NCBI GenBank assembly: GCA_021773555.1
Contig: JAJFKA010000003.1
Location: forward strand, 1 to 32,754
Direction of reading: 5' to 3'
Length of the DNA stretch: 32,754 nucleotides
Origin: Gammaproteobacteria bacterium
GTDB lineage: Bacteria > Pseudomonadota > Gammaproteobacteria > Pseudomonadales > Azotimanducaceae
Each line of letters begins with the position of its first letter. Position 1 is the first letter of the stretch. Positions 18,589 through 27,225 of this stretch are shown here, one piece after another. The position numbers and the translations under genes were made by a program. Under the pieces are notes generated by a model. It worked only from the letters and a program-made list of their open reading frames with translations, was not told the DNA's origin and did not search any database.

Positions 18589-20283
18589 TCACCCGGGTGC
18601 CAGGGCTGTACAGAACGGCCTAATTTTGTCTGCCGCAATAATCGCCTCTGCCCCAGGAAACGCCTGCGCATCATTGAAATAGTAGTAAATCAGGCCGTTG
18701 GGCATCATGAAAACACGTACGCCACTGAGACCACTCATGATTGGCACAAACGGATCACACCAGAATTGTGATCCCAGTGAACGAACCGGCCAGGCCCAGG
18801 TATTGTTGTTGTAGAACTGACCAAAAAACCGCGTACCCAGACCTCGGTCGGAAGGATCCAGTTGCATGGTTGCGCCAAGCGCCCCGGGATGTAGCACCTG
18901 CCTGCCGTTGATGACACCCTTATCGATCAGCATCAGCCGCGCGATCTTCACAATGGCATCCGGTGTCCACCACAAACCCATACCACCAAACGCCGTGCCA
19001 CTATTGACCCTGCCGGCTTCGCGGGTGCGTCGAGTGTTCATGACATCGGGCGACACTGACAACGGCTTCAGAATGTTTTCGGTAAAGTAGCGAAATGAAT
19101 CCGTCTCCGCAGCCTTGTGTCGCCGCAGATATTCATCCATGGCATTTATCTGGATAAATGTATCCGCGGTCTGGTAGACAAAGTACGTTCCGGGTGCACG
19201 TGCGTGAGGCCATGAAAAGGCGCTGGCAAGTTTGTCGCGCCGATCACCATCCTGATAAAACTGTCCAGGTTCAGGATCAGCCAGTGGTCTGCTGTCCGAA
19301 AAATTGCCACTGGCCATATCACCAATATCGTTAAGCGTTACGTCACCCCATTCTCCGGCCGAATTTTTGCTTTCGACCAGTAGATCGCCGATCGTTTGAT
19401 CGTACACTGACTCGCCAAATTGCTGCGCCATTGCCATCAGGGTCACAGCCGTAAAAGCAGTCTTCGCAGTCGAAAACGACGTCATAATCATCTGGTTGCA
19501 ATATGGATAGGGGCCAAAGCGTGTCCGGCAACCGTCGCTGAAATGTTTACCATCATAGTAGAACCCTGCCGTGGATAAGTCGTCGTTGTCAGGCAGGCCC
19601 GTGGTGAAGAGCGCAAGGTCAGCCCCATAGTCCTTTTCGAACTGATCGAATGAATAGACCGGCAATATCCCGGCTTTCTCTTCCTGCCAGGCAGCCCGAA
19701 CCCGGGCATCTTCAATTGCACCTTCCTTTGATCGTTGGTCTCTACTGAAGCTGGCCCTCCCGTCGCCTACGATATCGAATCGAATGAAGTGGCATGTCTC
19801 CTGGCCCACCAGGATCGAAGTCTTAAGAATTTCGACGGCGTTATACTCGATTCTGATGAGCCCGTTGTGAGTGCAATTCACGGGGCGAAACACCAGGGTT
19901 AAAGGCAGACTGGCAACGGAGACAGCACCTTCCTGCCAGGATCGACCGGCACCAACGATGTAATCCCAAAAGGGGTCTTTGGTAATATTGAGGCCGCGAG
20001 CCCGTGGCACCAGATCCTGACCATCACTGACTAATGAAACCACTATTGGCGGTAACTTGTAGTCGAGATCCGGCAGGAAGGGAACACGGATGCGCTGCGT
20101 AATCGACACATCGGAAAAATCAATATTCAACTCACCCTGCAGGGTGTGCCTCGCGACAGTTTCCCCCGGCGAGAATCTGGCCGTGGACACTTCTACTCCT
20201 TCGACTGAGGATCTGGAATCCAGTTGTTCGCCATAAGCCTTGAGCGACACCAGCACAACCACCAGCCCAATTAAAATTTTCAC
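18589..20283 (-). CDS. Exported serine hydrolase (beta-lactamase/PBP-like, PF00144-type) with a distinct N-terminal domain
   Basis: 564 residues with a signal peptide (MKILIGLVVVLVSLKAYG). About 200 residues of N-terminal, beta-rich sequence do not match the hydrolase core. The C-terminal domain (about 210-560) has the SxxK motif Ser271-Thr-Ala-Lys274 (in TSFSTAKTAF) and a Tyr370-x-Thr372 candidate for the YxN motif. SGLSGVRVFM sits near the KTG position. This is the layout of class-C beta-lactamase-like esterases/peptidases. Start is GTG 20283, overlapping the AraC stop (GTGA) with GAGGATGA upstream, so it is coupled to the regulator. Periplasmic or surface hydrolysis of an ester or amide is likely; antibiotic resistance is not implied. 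Confidence 0.82.
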   Translation of the reverse strand: MKILIGLVVVLVSLKAYGEQLDSRSSVEGVEVSTARFSPGETVARHTLQGELNIDFSDVSITQRIRVPFLPDLDYKLPPIVVSLVSDGQDLVPRARGLNITKDPFWDYIVGAGRSWQEGAVSVASLPLTLVFRPVNCTHNGLIRIEYNAVEILKTSILVGQETCHFIRFDIVGDGRASFSRDQRSKEGAIEDARVRAAWQEEKAGILPVYSFDQFEKDYGADLALFTTGLPDNDDLSTAGFYYDGKHFSDGCRTRFGPYPYCNQMIMTSFSTAKTAFTAVTLMAMAQQFGESVYDQTIGDLLVESKNSAGEWGDVTLNDIGDMASGNFSDSRPLADPEPGQFYQDGDRRDKLASAFSWPHARAPGTYFVYQTADTFIQINAMDEYLRRHKAAETDSFRYFTENILKPLSVSPDVMNTRRTREAGRVNSGTAFGGMGLWWTPDAIVKIARLMLIDKGVINGRQVLHPGALGATMQLDPSDRGLGTRFFGQFYNNNTWAWPVRSLGSQFWCDPFVPIMSGLSGVRVFMMPNGLIYYYFNDAQAFPGAEAIIAADKIRPFCTALAPG

Positions 20284-21152
20284 GACTCATCCTCAATGGG
20301 TATATATATTTCAAGTTCACTGTCGTCAGACCCAGGGTCAAACTGTTCTCCATAAAGTTCGAAGTCGGGTAAGGCCGGGGACGTGTATACGGATCCCGGA
20401 ATCCACGTACCCCAGATGTAGGCAACCGTTTCGCGAAGATTAACGAGCCGCCCTTTGTGGGTGAAAACAGCATAGCGATGCTCGGCGACTTCGAAGCCGT
20501 GCATGCCCTCCGGGACATCGTCCAGACTGTCCACCTGAACAGCAGCATAGTAGTCGAACTCCGGTAACCGGGAGGGATTACACAAACCAAATGACAAATC
20601 TCCGGTTCGATGTTTGATGGCGTCAAGCCGGGGCATAAATCTCTCCCACAACGCCGGAATATTGACATTGGTTTCAGGTGTATAGGATCCTTTCAGACCG
20701 ACTATCTTGAAAGCCGGGTAGGATTTAATAATCGGTTGCATGGTCATGCCCTCCTTCAAGTGATCAATGCTGTTCACGTTCAGTGGATGCCGGAAGTTGC
20801 TCCAGAGTGGCTTCTGCCGGCGCCTGAACGCGGACGGCGTCAACGAAAACATTCGCTTGAACGCTCTGGTAAATGCTTCATGGGATTCAAAGCCACTGGC
20901 CAGAGCAATCTCCGTGACTCGAGTCTCCTCCGCGACCAGTCGTTCTGCTGCAACCGACAAACGTCGTTTGCGCACATATCCCATAACCGATTCGTTTGTG
21001 AGCATGCGGAACAGGCGAGAGTAGTGATAACGGGACATGCTCGCAACTTCCGAGACATTATCGATGCTAAGTTCGCCATCGAGATTCGACTCCATGAATT
21101 CAATCGATAAGAGGATTCGTTGATTCACCGTCAACACTGCGTTTTTAGTCAC
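20280..21152 (-). CDS. AraC-family regulator with C-terminal GyrI-like effector domain
   Basis: 290 residues. The double helix-turn-helix is N-terminal (about 12-112): LSIDNVSEVASMSRYHYSRL and VTEIALASGFESHEAFTRAF. A GyrI-like/small-molecule-binding domain follows (about 135-288), with FKIVGLKGSY, FGLCNP, YAAVQVDSL, PELP-like TSPALPDFELYGE and EIYIPI. The order matches Rob-type regulators. Start is GTG 21152, with AGG a few bases upstream. It probably senses a hydrophobic ligand and controls the hydrolase coupled to its 3' end. Confidence 0.92.
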   Translation of the reverse strand: MTKNAVLTVNQRILLSIEFMESNLDGELSIDNVSEVASMSRYHYSRLFRMLTNESVMGYVRKRRLSVAAERLVAEETRVTEIALASGFESHEAFTRAFKRMFSLTPSAFRRRQKPLWSNFRHPLNVNSIDHLKEGMTMQPIIKSYPAFKIVGLKGSYTPETNVNIPALWERFMPRLDAIKHRTGDLSFGLCNPSRLPEFDYYAAVQVDSLDDVPEGMHGFEVAEHRYAVFTHKGRLVNLRETVAYIWGTWIPGSVYTSPALPDFELYGEQFDPGSDDSELEIYIPIEDES

Positions 21153-21339
21153 CTGGGCACACTTCTCTTTCGAGCCAGTTACTCCTGTTCGCGAACATTA
21201 ACAGCTCGCCACCACCTCGACTTGACCAGCATTGCTGTATTTCCCGGATTGCTACGCCGCAAAACCAATCCGGGGCCGCGCATCTGCCGATGCGTGTGGA
21301 CCGATTCAAGTCTCTGTGGATTCAGCCGATATCATCTAC

Positions 21340-22392
21340 ATGATATCAACAGACATCAACCAACCTGGAATAGTGCGGGCGCTCTTCAGGAAATGGTTCT
21401 ATTCCCGCGAGAGCCCCGACCAGGAGAGTCCCGGAGAAGAGGTCGTTCCAGAAATCGAACCAGCGACCGATATCACAGCGGTCGAGCACACTGATCAGGA
21501 CACAATTGGAGACTTCCTGGTTGCACTCTTTGGCGACAAGAATCCGGATCGGGTAGATCTGTCCAGAAGCGAGTCGCATCTGCTTGAAGGTCTTGAAAAT
21601 TCACTTGCCTCCGGCGACGTCATCAACCTTGTCCCGCGCCTGTCGGGTTCTCTGCCAAAATTACTCATGATGCTGCGCGACGGAACCGCCGTTCATCAAA
21701 TTGGCGAGCAACTGGCTTCCGACCCGGTTCTTTTAGCGAGCGTCATCAAAATTGTAAACAGCCCTTTCTACCGAATCCGTCAGGACGACGTTGATAACAT
21801 CAATCAGGCTATTGTAATCCTGGGTACTCGCGGACTACGGGAAGTAATCGCCTCGGTAACCTTACGACCCATACTGGAAGCCAATACAATTGTTGGAGTG
21901 GATGAATCCCTCGCCTCCTCCCTCTGGGACGAAGCCATCAAATGTGCGACCTGTTGCCGCGCACTGGCACGGACCCGACGTATCAAGGACGAGTTCCCAC
22001 TTTATCTTTGTGGTCTGACGCATGGCGTGGGGCTAACGGCAGTGATGCGCTCGATGTCCATGTCGATTGATCCGCCATCCATCCCGCATGGTACGAAATT
22101 TCACGATGCCATTAAGGAAATCTATCCCCGAATGAGTGCCGCGCTCATCAAGGAGTGGGAGTTTCCAAAGGCCAGTCAGAAAATCCTGCGCGAATACGCC
22201 AGGTCAGCAGCAAAGTCCCGGGTCGCAAGCCCGGAACTGGAGATACTCAATGACGGTATCCACATCGCCCATGCGCATACCCTTTATTCCCGGGGTCATT
22301 ACGATCAGGATCAGGTAAAAGGGATATTGGAGATCACCGATGGCAACAGGTTGTGGCGAACACTCGAGCAGCAGCAAGCCGGTACTTCCTGA
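21340..22392 (+). CDS. HDOD-domain signalling protein
   Basis: 350 residues. The HDOD domain (about 90-300) is visible as LVPRLSGSLPKLLMMLRDG, IGEQLASDPVLLASVIKIVNSP (the family's conserved helix pair), INQAIVILGTRGLREVI and LYLCGLTHGVGLTAV. HDOD proteins are HD-related but lack metal-dependent catalysis. They scaffold regulators of c-di-GMP, motility or stress. The N-terminal 80 residues are acidic and probably disordered. ATG 21340 is chosen; an open frame continues upstream to a TTG at 21232, and neither has a clear ribosome site. It is convergent with the pseudo-receiver gene (11 nt between stops), a frequent kind of signalling neighbour. Confidence 0.85.
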   Translation: MISTDINQPGIVRALFRKWFYSRESPDQESPGEEVVPEIEPATDITAVEHTDQDTIGDFLVALFGDKNPDRVDLSRSESHLLEGLENSLASGDVINLVPRLSGSLPKLLMMLRDGTAVHQIGEQLASDPVLLASVIKIVNSPFYRIRQDDVDNINQAIVILGTRGLREVIASVTLRPILEANTIVGVDESLASSLWDEAIKCATCCRALARTRRIKDEFPLYLCGLTHGVGLTAVMRSMSMSIDPPSIPHGTKFHDAIKEIYPRMSAALIKEWEFPKASQKILREYARSAAKSRVASPELEILNDGIHIAHAHTLYSRGHYDQDQVKGILEITDGNRLWRTLEQQQAGTS

Positions 22393-22403
22393 CGGATCCG
22401 AAA

Positions 22404-23018
22404 CTAACCAGAACCTTTGTTTTCCTGGTCAGCTGAATCGTCAAGTTCAGGATAGCGTTCATTCATGCACTCAGGACAAACACCATGACTGAATTGCACT
22501 TCAGTGTGCTCGCGCAAATAGATATCGAGCTCTGACCAATGATCCGCGTCCTTGCTGATTTTCCTGCAGTGCATGCAGGCGGTGAGAATACCCTGCAGGG
22601 TTTTCACTCGCTCGACTTTTTCAGTTAAAGTCTGGTATCGAATCTGCAAGTCCGTAAATACTTTGACCTTCGCTGACAGAATCAATGAAGGTGCCGATTT
22701 TACGAGGTAATCAACGGCACCCGCGCGGTATGCCTCCAGCAGTTCGTCTTCGCCGGCTTGTACTGATGACAGGAAAATTACCGGTAGACAACGTGTTTTC
22801 TCAGTACTGTCCAACAGGCCGGTGAGTTCCACATACGACATGTCCGCCAGATCAACACTGAACAACAACAGCGCAAAATCTTCAGCAATGATCAGCGGCA
22901 AACCGGCATTACCGGAATCCACAGCAATCACTTCTATGTCCAGTACTTCCAGTGATGTACGCAGCGCGAGCAGGTCCGCTGCATTGTCATCGACAAGGAG
23001 GACTCGTGGTTTGTCCAT
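22404..23018 (-). CDS. Response-regulator receiver (atypical) with C-terminal zinc-ribbon
   Basis: 204 residues. A CheY-like receiver (1-120) keeps the acidic pair (VLLVDDN, Asp10/Asp11), the Ser of FLSSV and the Lys of DYLVKS. The phospho-acceptor position holds Ser54 (LLLFSVDLADM), not Asp, although Asp56 is close by. After a helical linker comes a zinc-binding module with two Cys pairs (CMHC and CPEC) around HWSELDIYLREHTEVQFSHG, a module often appended to PAS and receiver proteins. Signalling by phosphorylation is doubtful, so it may act as a constitutive protein-binding switch. Confidence 0.88.
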   Translation of the reverse strand: MDKPRVLLVDDNAADLLALRTSLEVLDIEVIAVDSGNAGLPLIIAEDFALLLFSVDLADMSYVELTGLLDSTEKTRCLPVIFLSSVQAGEDELLEAYRAGAVDYLVKSAPSLILSAKVKVFTDLQIRYQTLTEKVERVKTLQGILTACMHCRKISKDADHWSELDIYLREHTEVQFSHGVCPECMNERYPELDDSADQENKGSG

Positions 23019-23162
23019 CTACGGCGCTCCAATCAAGCACAGTCCAGATTTGTCACAAGCCATGGTTATACAGAGGCGACAGTTCAGGCTTGTCTGAGTC
23101 AGATCATAACACCAGATACAAAAATCTGAGTGTTCTACAATCGCCGCCTGCAAGCCAGGGAA

Positions 23163-23294
23163 GCTCTGATTAAGTAGATTTTATCGTGAGGACAAGGCGA
23201 ATCCGCACGGAGAAAATCGCGAATACGCTCTAAATTCGCGAGGTTTCGAGTACGGATTCAACGCGGTCATCGCGGGAAAGAACTTAATCAGAGC
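23163..23294. repeat. MITE-like palindromic element, 132 bp
   Basis: Perfect 13-bp terminal inverted repeats, GCTCTGATTAAGT (23163-23175) and its complement (23282-23294), bound a non-coding block. Inside are a paired GAATCCG/CGGATTC and a perfect 8-bp hairpin TCGCGAAT/ATTCGCGA (23217-23224 with 23234-23241, 9-nt loop). It could fold into one long stem. No clear target-site duplication is visible. It fills most of the 326-bp gene-free stretch before the monooxygenase gene and ends 50 nt before that start codon. Confidence 0.7.
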
Positions 23295-23344
23295 GTCCCC
23301 AGTGTGATCTAATCGAATGGTCGCTCGCAGACCAGGTGATTATT

Positions 23345-24400
23345 ATGTCTGTCAATATTATCGGGATGATTGGAGTAGCACCGTCGATCGGTACCGCGGT
23401 ACATGTTATCGGCGGCGGCCTGGACCGAAATTATTTGTCGTCCTTTAGTCAGGCACATGAACGGTCTGGATTTGATGCGGTGCTCGTTGGCTACTCGTCT
23501 TCATCAGCCGAGGGCTTCCAGGTGGCAGGTTTCGCAGCCGCCCAGACCGAGACAATCAAATTCCTCATCGCGCACCGTCCTGGATTTGTTGCACCTACGC
23601 TGGCCGCTCGGAAGATTGCCACATTCGACAACCTCTACCAGGGTCGGCTGCTCATTCACATCATCACCGGCGGCTCGGACTACGATCAACAACGAGATGG
23701 TGATTTCCTGGGACACGATGATCGATATCGGAGAACCGACGAATATCTGGAAGTAGTGCGCCGCATATGGAGCAGCGATGCGCCCGTTGATTATGAAGGG
23801 AAATTCTATCATTTAAAAAATGCTTACTCCGAGGTGCGTTCACACAAAAAACCGCACGTGCCAATTTATTTCGGCGGAATCTCAGATGCAGCAATCAGCG
23901 TTGGTGCAAAGCACGCTGATGTCTACGCTCTGTTCGGCGAGTCACGTGCAAATGTCAGTAAGGTCATGTCGGATATCAATCAGGCAGCGGCGCCATACAA
24001 TCGTCAACCGGCGTACCAGCTTTCATTCCGTCCGATTATCGCGAAAACAGAATCGGCCGCCTGGGAAAAAGCCGAAGCCATACTATCTTCGGTAAAATCC
24101 AGTTCCCGTGCGGTTAAACCTGAAGCCGAGACAGCCCGGCGGCTGCTTCAACTCGCCGAAGAAGGTGAATTACATGATGAAAGACTGTGGACGCCTCTGG
24201 CGGCTGCAGCGGGTGGCTCAGGTAATACAACCGCGCTTGTCGGGACACCACGGCAGGTTGCAGAGGCACTGGCTGCCTACCATCAGCTGGGTGTCGATGG
24301 GTTCCTGATACGCGGCTTTGATCCCCTGAATGACGCCATCGAATATGGTCGTGAGCTCATCCCGATGATTCGAGAAACGTGCGCTAAGGTCAAACCCTAA
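23345..24400 (+). CDS. LLM-class flavin-dependent monooxygenase (SsuD-like)
   Basis: 351 residues, luciferase-like TIM barrel. Motifs include FKFLIAHRPGFVAPTLAARK with TFDNLYQGRL and the family block HIITGGSDYDQQRDGDFLGHDDRYRRTDEYLEVVRRIW, close to alkanesulfonate monooxygenases (SsuD) and related sulfone enzymes (SfnG-like). FGGISDAAISVGAKHADVYALFGE follows. These enzymes use FMNH2 from a partner reductase to oxidise sulfonates or similar compounds. No ssu transport or reductase genes are adjacent, so the substrate is uncertain. ATG 23345 is favoured over GTG 23336 because AGGTGA is 5-6 nt upstream. It overlaps the convergent MarR-GNAT gene by 4 nt. Confidence 0.92.
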   Translation: MSVNIIGMIGVAPSIGTAVHVIGGGLDRNYLSSFSQAHERSGFDAVLVGYSSSSAEGFQVAGFAAAQTETIKFLIAHRPGFVAPTLAARKIATFDNLYQGRLLIHIITGGSDYDQQRDGDFLGHDDRYRRTDEYLEVVRRIWSSDAPVDYEGKFYHLKNAYSEVRSHKKPHVPIYFGGISDAAISVGAKHADVYALFGESRANVSKVMSDINQAAAPYNRQPAYQLSFRPIIAKTESAAWEKAEAILSSVKSSSRAVKPEAETARRLLQLAEEGELHDERLWTPLAAAAGGSGNTTALVGTPRQVAEALAAYHQLGVDGFLIRGFDPLNDAIEYGRELIPMIRETCAKVKP

Positions 24401-25362
24401 AGAGTCAACTCCATATAGACATCGGCGCGACCATAGTCGGACTCGAATGGCGGTGCCATCTGCTTGAAACCGAGTGAGCGATACAAGGCCAGAGCCGGTT
24501 TCAGAATTGAATTGGTTTCAAGGAACATCTTGCTGAATCCCATTTCGGTGGCGATGCGAATTGTTTCATGACCAATTATCCTGCCAATGCCCCGTCCTCT
24601 GGCGGATTTGCTGACAGCCATTTTCGCCAGTTCACACACAGCATCATCCTTGCGCACAATCGCGCAGGTTCCGAGTACCGTACGCCCGCCTGCCATATCG
24701 CGATCAATAACAAAGACGACTTCCCCGCCAGTATCGACGATGGCTGATCGGGGATTATCCAGGGTCCTGCGATCCGCGGCCTCCATTTCAAAGTACTCGT
24801 TGATCCAGTCCTCGTTCAAGCGGCTGAAATCCGGGGCCAGTTTATCGACAAAAGTCACCACCTCAAGGCTCGCTGGTGAGTCCAAACGCCGGGCGCTGTA
24901 ACGTTCCCGGAATCCCTGTCTGGCAACTGAATTTTCCATGGCTTCGAGTGCCGCCAGAAAATCGATACCGGCGTCATTGATAATCCCCTCTAGCGCTGCG
25001 CTGATGTCTTTCCAAACCGGCTCGAGCGACACAAATTTCTCCTTCCCAAGCGAAGTGAGTGCTAACACACGTCGTCTCTTATCGCGCCGGTCCTTGTAAG
25101 CGGCCACCAGCGCGACGGCCATCATTTCGCGGCCTACCTGATTGACCGAGGCATGGGAAATTCCAAGACCACGCGAGATTGTCATAACAGCGCTTGGGCC
25201 ATTGTGTTGGAGAAAGGCATAAACCGGGAACCATTTCGGCTCAAATTCCACCCGGCTATCGCGGTACACCAGAATGCCATCCTGCATCAACTGGTCAGAC
25301 AGGCGTCTCAATCGACTACCGAGTGCCAGGGCACCGAGCTCACTCAGTAAATCCTCAGTCAT
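24397..25362 (-). CDS. MarR-type winged helix fused to GNAT acetyltransferase
   Basis: 321 residues in two domains. Residues 1-150 are a MarR-like winged helix (LGALALGSRLRRLSDQLMQDG, then ISRGLGISHASVNQVGREMM and the wing KDRRDKRRRVLALTSLG). Residues 165-320 are a GNAT fold with the acetyl-CoA pyrophosphate loop ARGRGIGRIIGHE (RGRGIG) and ALYRSLGFKQ near the end. Such fusions occur widely as bifunctional regulators. Start ATG 25362 is preferred: the open frame further upstream crosses an AT-rich operator region with palindromes. The gene is divergent from the TauD-type dioxygenase, a plausible target. The acetyl acceptor is unknown. Confidence 0.9.
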   Translation of the reverse strand: MTEDLLSELGALALGSRLRRLSDQLMQDGILVYRDSRVEFEPKWFPVYAFLQHNGPSAVMTISRGLGISHASVNQVGREMMAVALVAAYKDRRDKRRRVLALTSLGKEKFVSLEPVWKDISAALEGIINDAGIDFLAALEAMENSVARQGFRERYSARRLDSPASLEVVTFVDKLAPDFSRLNEDWINEYFEMEAADRRTLDNPRSAIVDTGGEVVFVIDRDMAGGRTVLGTCAIVRKDDAVCELAKMAVSKSARGRGIGRIIGHETIRIATEMGFSKMFLETNSILKPALALYRSLGFKQMAPPFESDYGRADVYMELTL

Positions 25363-25379
25363 GGAATGTCTCTGCAATA

Positions 25380-25418
25380 TAGGTAATAAGTTACTTATAT
25401 TACGTAATCTATTACCTA
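25380..25418. promoter_or_regulatory. Nested palindromes between MarR-GNAT and dioxygenase genes
   Basis: Perfect 9-bp inverted arms TAGGTAATA (25380-25388) and TATTACCTA (25410-25418) enclose two shorter palindromes, ATAAGT-T-ACTTAT (25386-25398) and TTACGTAA (25400-25407). MarR-type proteins usually bind AT-rich dyads of this kind near their own start. The region starts 18 nt upstream of the MarR-GNAT ATG. Confidence 0.65.
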
Positions 25419-25519
25419 AATCAATACCATGCCAAAACAACGCACCCTGAGTCCGGGTACTGCTTTTTCAGTGCCCGTTAGGCTACTATCTGCGTCTTCT
25501 TTATTGATGATTCACTGGC

Positions 25520-26380
25520 ATGAGTAAAATTCGCATTAATCCTGTTACCGGGGCGATCGGTGCCGAGATCACCGGTCTGGACGTCAACAATATGAGTGCG
25601 GCGGATGAAGCCGTGCTGGAGTCCGCATTCCATGAGCACCTGGTTGTCTGCATCAGGGATCAAAAAATGGACGCCGCGACGCTGCTGGCACTGACCAATC
25701 GCCTGGGCGGAGTCGGCGAAACACCTTACCTCGGCGGCTTACCCGAATTCCCTGATGTGGTGCCTGTGATCAAGGAAGCGACGGAAAAATCACACCATAC
25801 TTTTGGTGCAGGATGGCATACGGATTTTACTTTTCAGCCGAGCCCACCGAGCAGAACCTTGCTCTACGCGGTTGACGTGCCCGCGGTCGGAGGGGATACC
25901 CTTTACTGCAATCTTCAAGCTGCCTACCAGCGTCTCTCCCCCGGACTGGCTCGGCTTCTCGAATCGCTCACCGCGGTCCACAGCGCTGTTCGCTCCTATG
26001 GACCCAAAGCCACGCTGAAAGATCATATGGAAAATATGACGATCACCAATGAGGCTGATGAACCCGAGGAAATGGAACATCCGGTTATCACGGTTCATCC
26101 GGTCACACAGCGAAAGAGCCTCTGGATCAATCCGGTCTACACCATACGATTTAAAGATATGACTGAAGCAGAAAGCCAGCCCTTGCTGAACTACCTGAAC
26201 AATCTGGCCGTCAGTCCATCATTAACGTGCAGAATCAAATGGCAACCGGGGACACTGACAATGTGGGACAACCGTTGTACTCAGCACTGTGCGACCTCCG
26301 ACTACCAGGGTTACCGTCGCGAGATGTTGCGGACCACGGTTGCCGGAGATGCACCGCGGAGCGCAAAGACAGTACACTAG
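25520..26380 (+). CDS. TauD/TfdA-family 2-oxoglutarate-dependent dioxygenase
   Basis: 286 residues. Fe(II) ligands are visible as His100-x-Asp102 (GWHTDF) and His256 (in WDNRCTQHCATSDY). The 2-oxoglutarate-binding Arg lies in YRREMLRTT (Arg267 or Arg271). GAEITGLDV at the start and GGDTLYCNL are also typical. TauD-type enzymes hydroxylate sulfonates, phenoxyacetates or related carboxylates, releasing succinate and CO2. A desulfonating role is suggested by the SsuD-like gene 1.1 kb away, which is inference. The start ATG 25520 has no strong ribosome site. It is divergent from the MarR-GNAT gene. Confidence 0.93.
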   Translation: MSKIRINPVTGAIGAEITGLDVNNMSAADEAVLESAFHEHLVVCIRDQKMDAATLLALTNRLGGVGETPYLGGLPEFPDVVPVIKEATEKSHHTFGAGWHTDFTFQPSPPSRTLLYAVDVPAVGGDTLYCNLQAAYQRLSPGLARLLESLTAVHSAVRSYGPKATLKDHMENMTITNEADEPEEMEHPVITVHPVTQRKSLWINPVYTIRFKDMTEAESQPLLNYLNNLAVSPSLTCRIKWQPGTLTMWDNRCTQHCATSDYQGYRREMLRTTVAGDAPRSAKTVH

Positions 26381-26382
26381 TG

Positions 26383-26401
26383 GCTAGTGGTACCCACTAG
26401 C
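26383..26401 (+). repeat. Stem-loop after the dioxygenase gene
   Basis: GCTAGTGG-TAC-CCACTAGC forms a perfect 8-bp stem with a 3-nt loop, 2 nt past the dioxygenase stop codon. No T run follows, so it is not a convincing intrinsic terminator. It may stabilise the 3' end or be a small repeat. Confidence 0.5.
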
Positions 26402-26440
26402 GGGACCCTGGGAAAGTAACAATAAGTCTGGAAGTAACTC

Positions 26441-27220
26441 GTGGAATCACAGCACACACATTCGCTGCAACGACCGGCACTACACCCGTTACTCCGACTC
26501 CCCTTTCATTTGTATAAATGGCTGGTGGTCATCCCGTTTTTACTACTCTCGACCCTGATTATCGGTTCTTTGATAATTCTGTTCTCTTTTCTCGGTCTGG
26601 CTGATTTCTCGTCGCGGGTTTTCGGTACCTTGTGGGCACGCCTGAATATGCTGTTCACGCTGATGACCATCGATATAGCCGGGCAGGACAAGATTACCCG
26701 GCAGCGGTCTTATGTGATCGTCGCCAACCACCAGAGTCTGCTCGATATCTACGTGTTGTACGGGTATTTGGGTATGGATATCAAATGGGTCATGAAAAAA
26801 GAACTACGGGCGATCCCGGTTCTCGGCCTCGCTTGTCAGGCAATGGGACACATCATTATCGATCGATCCAACACCGAATCAGCTTTGACGACCATCAACA
26901 GCGCCAGAGACAGGTTCAAAAATGGTATGTGTGTTGTCTTTTTTCCGGAAGGCACACGCTCCAGGGACCGCTCACCTAAACAGTTTAAGAAAGGTGCGTT
27001 TCGTCTCGCGATCGAGCTGGGATTACCGATACTACCGGTGAGCATTCACGATACCGCCAGGATTTTACCTTCGGATACGCTTGACTGGTTTCCTGGCAGC
27101 GTCCGCCTGGCGTTTCATGATCCGATTGAAACAACCACACTCGAAATTTCTGATGTGAACCGGTTGACGCAGCAAACAGAGGACATCATCAGACGTGCAG
27201 TGATGGCACCAGAATTGTAG
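26441..27220 (+). CDS. 1-acyl-sn-glycerol-3-phosphate acyltransferase (PlsC family)
   Basis: Inner-membrane enzyme that transfers an acyl group to lysophosphatidic acid for phospholipid synthesis, 259 residues. It has an N-terminal hydrophobic helix pair (about 27-55), the HX4D motif His97-x4-Asp102 (NHQSLLD), KWVMKKELRAIPVLG, and FPEGTRS (168-174), then LPILPVSIHD. The HX4D and FPEGTR motifs together are diagnostic of the PlsC family. Start is GTG 26441, with GGAAG upstream, since no in-frame ATG occurs before the motifs. Other acyltransferases share these motifs, so the exact substrate is not certain. It is convergent with the SDR gene, 5 nt between stops. Confidence 0.92.
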   Translation: MESQHTHSLQRPALHPLLRLPFHLYKWLVVIPFLLLSTLIIGSLIILFSFLGLADFSSRVFGTLWARLNMLFTLMTIDIAGQDKITRQRSYVIVANHQSLLDIYVLYGYLGMDIKWVMKKELRAIPVLGLACQAMGHIIIDRSNTESALTTINSARDRFKNGMCVVFFPEGTRSRDRSPKQFKKGAFRLAIELGLPILPVSIHDTARILPSDTLDWFPGSVRLAFHDPIETTTLEISDVNRLTQQTEDIIRRAVMAPEL

Positions 27221-27225
27221 AACTC

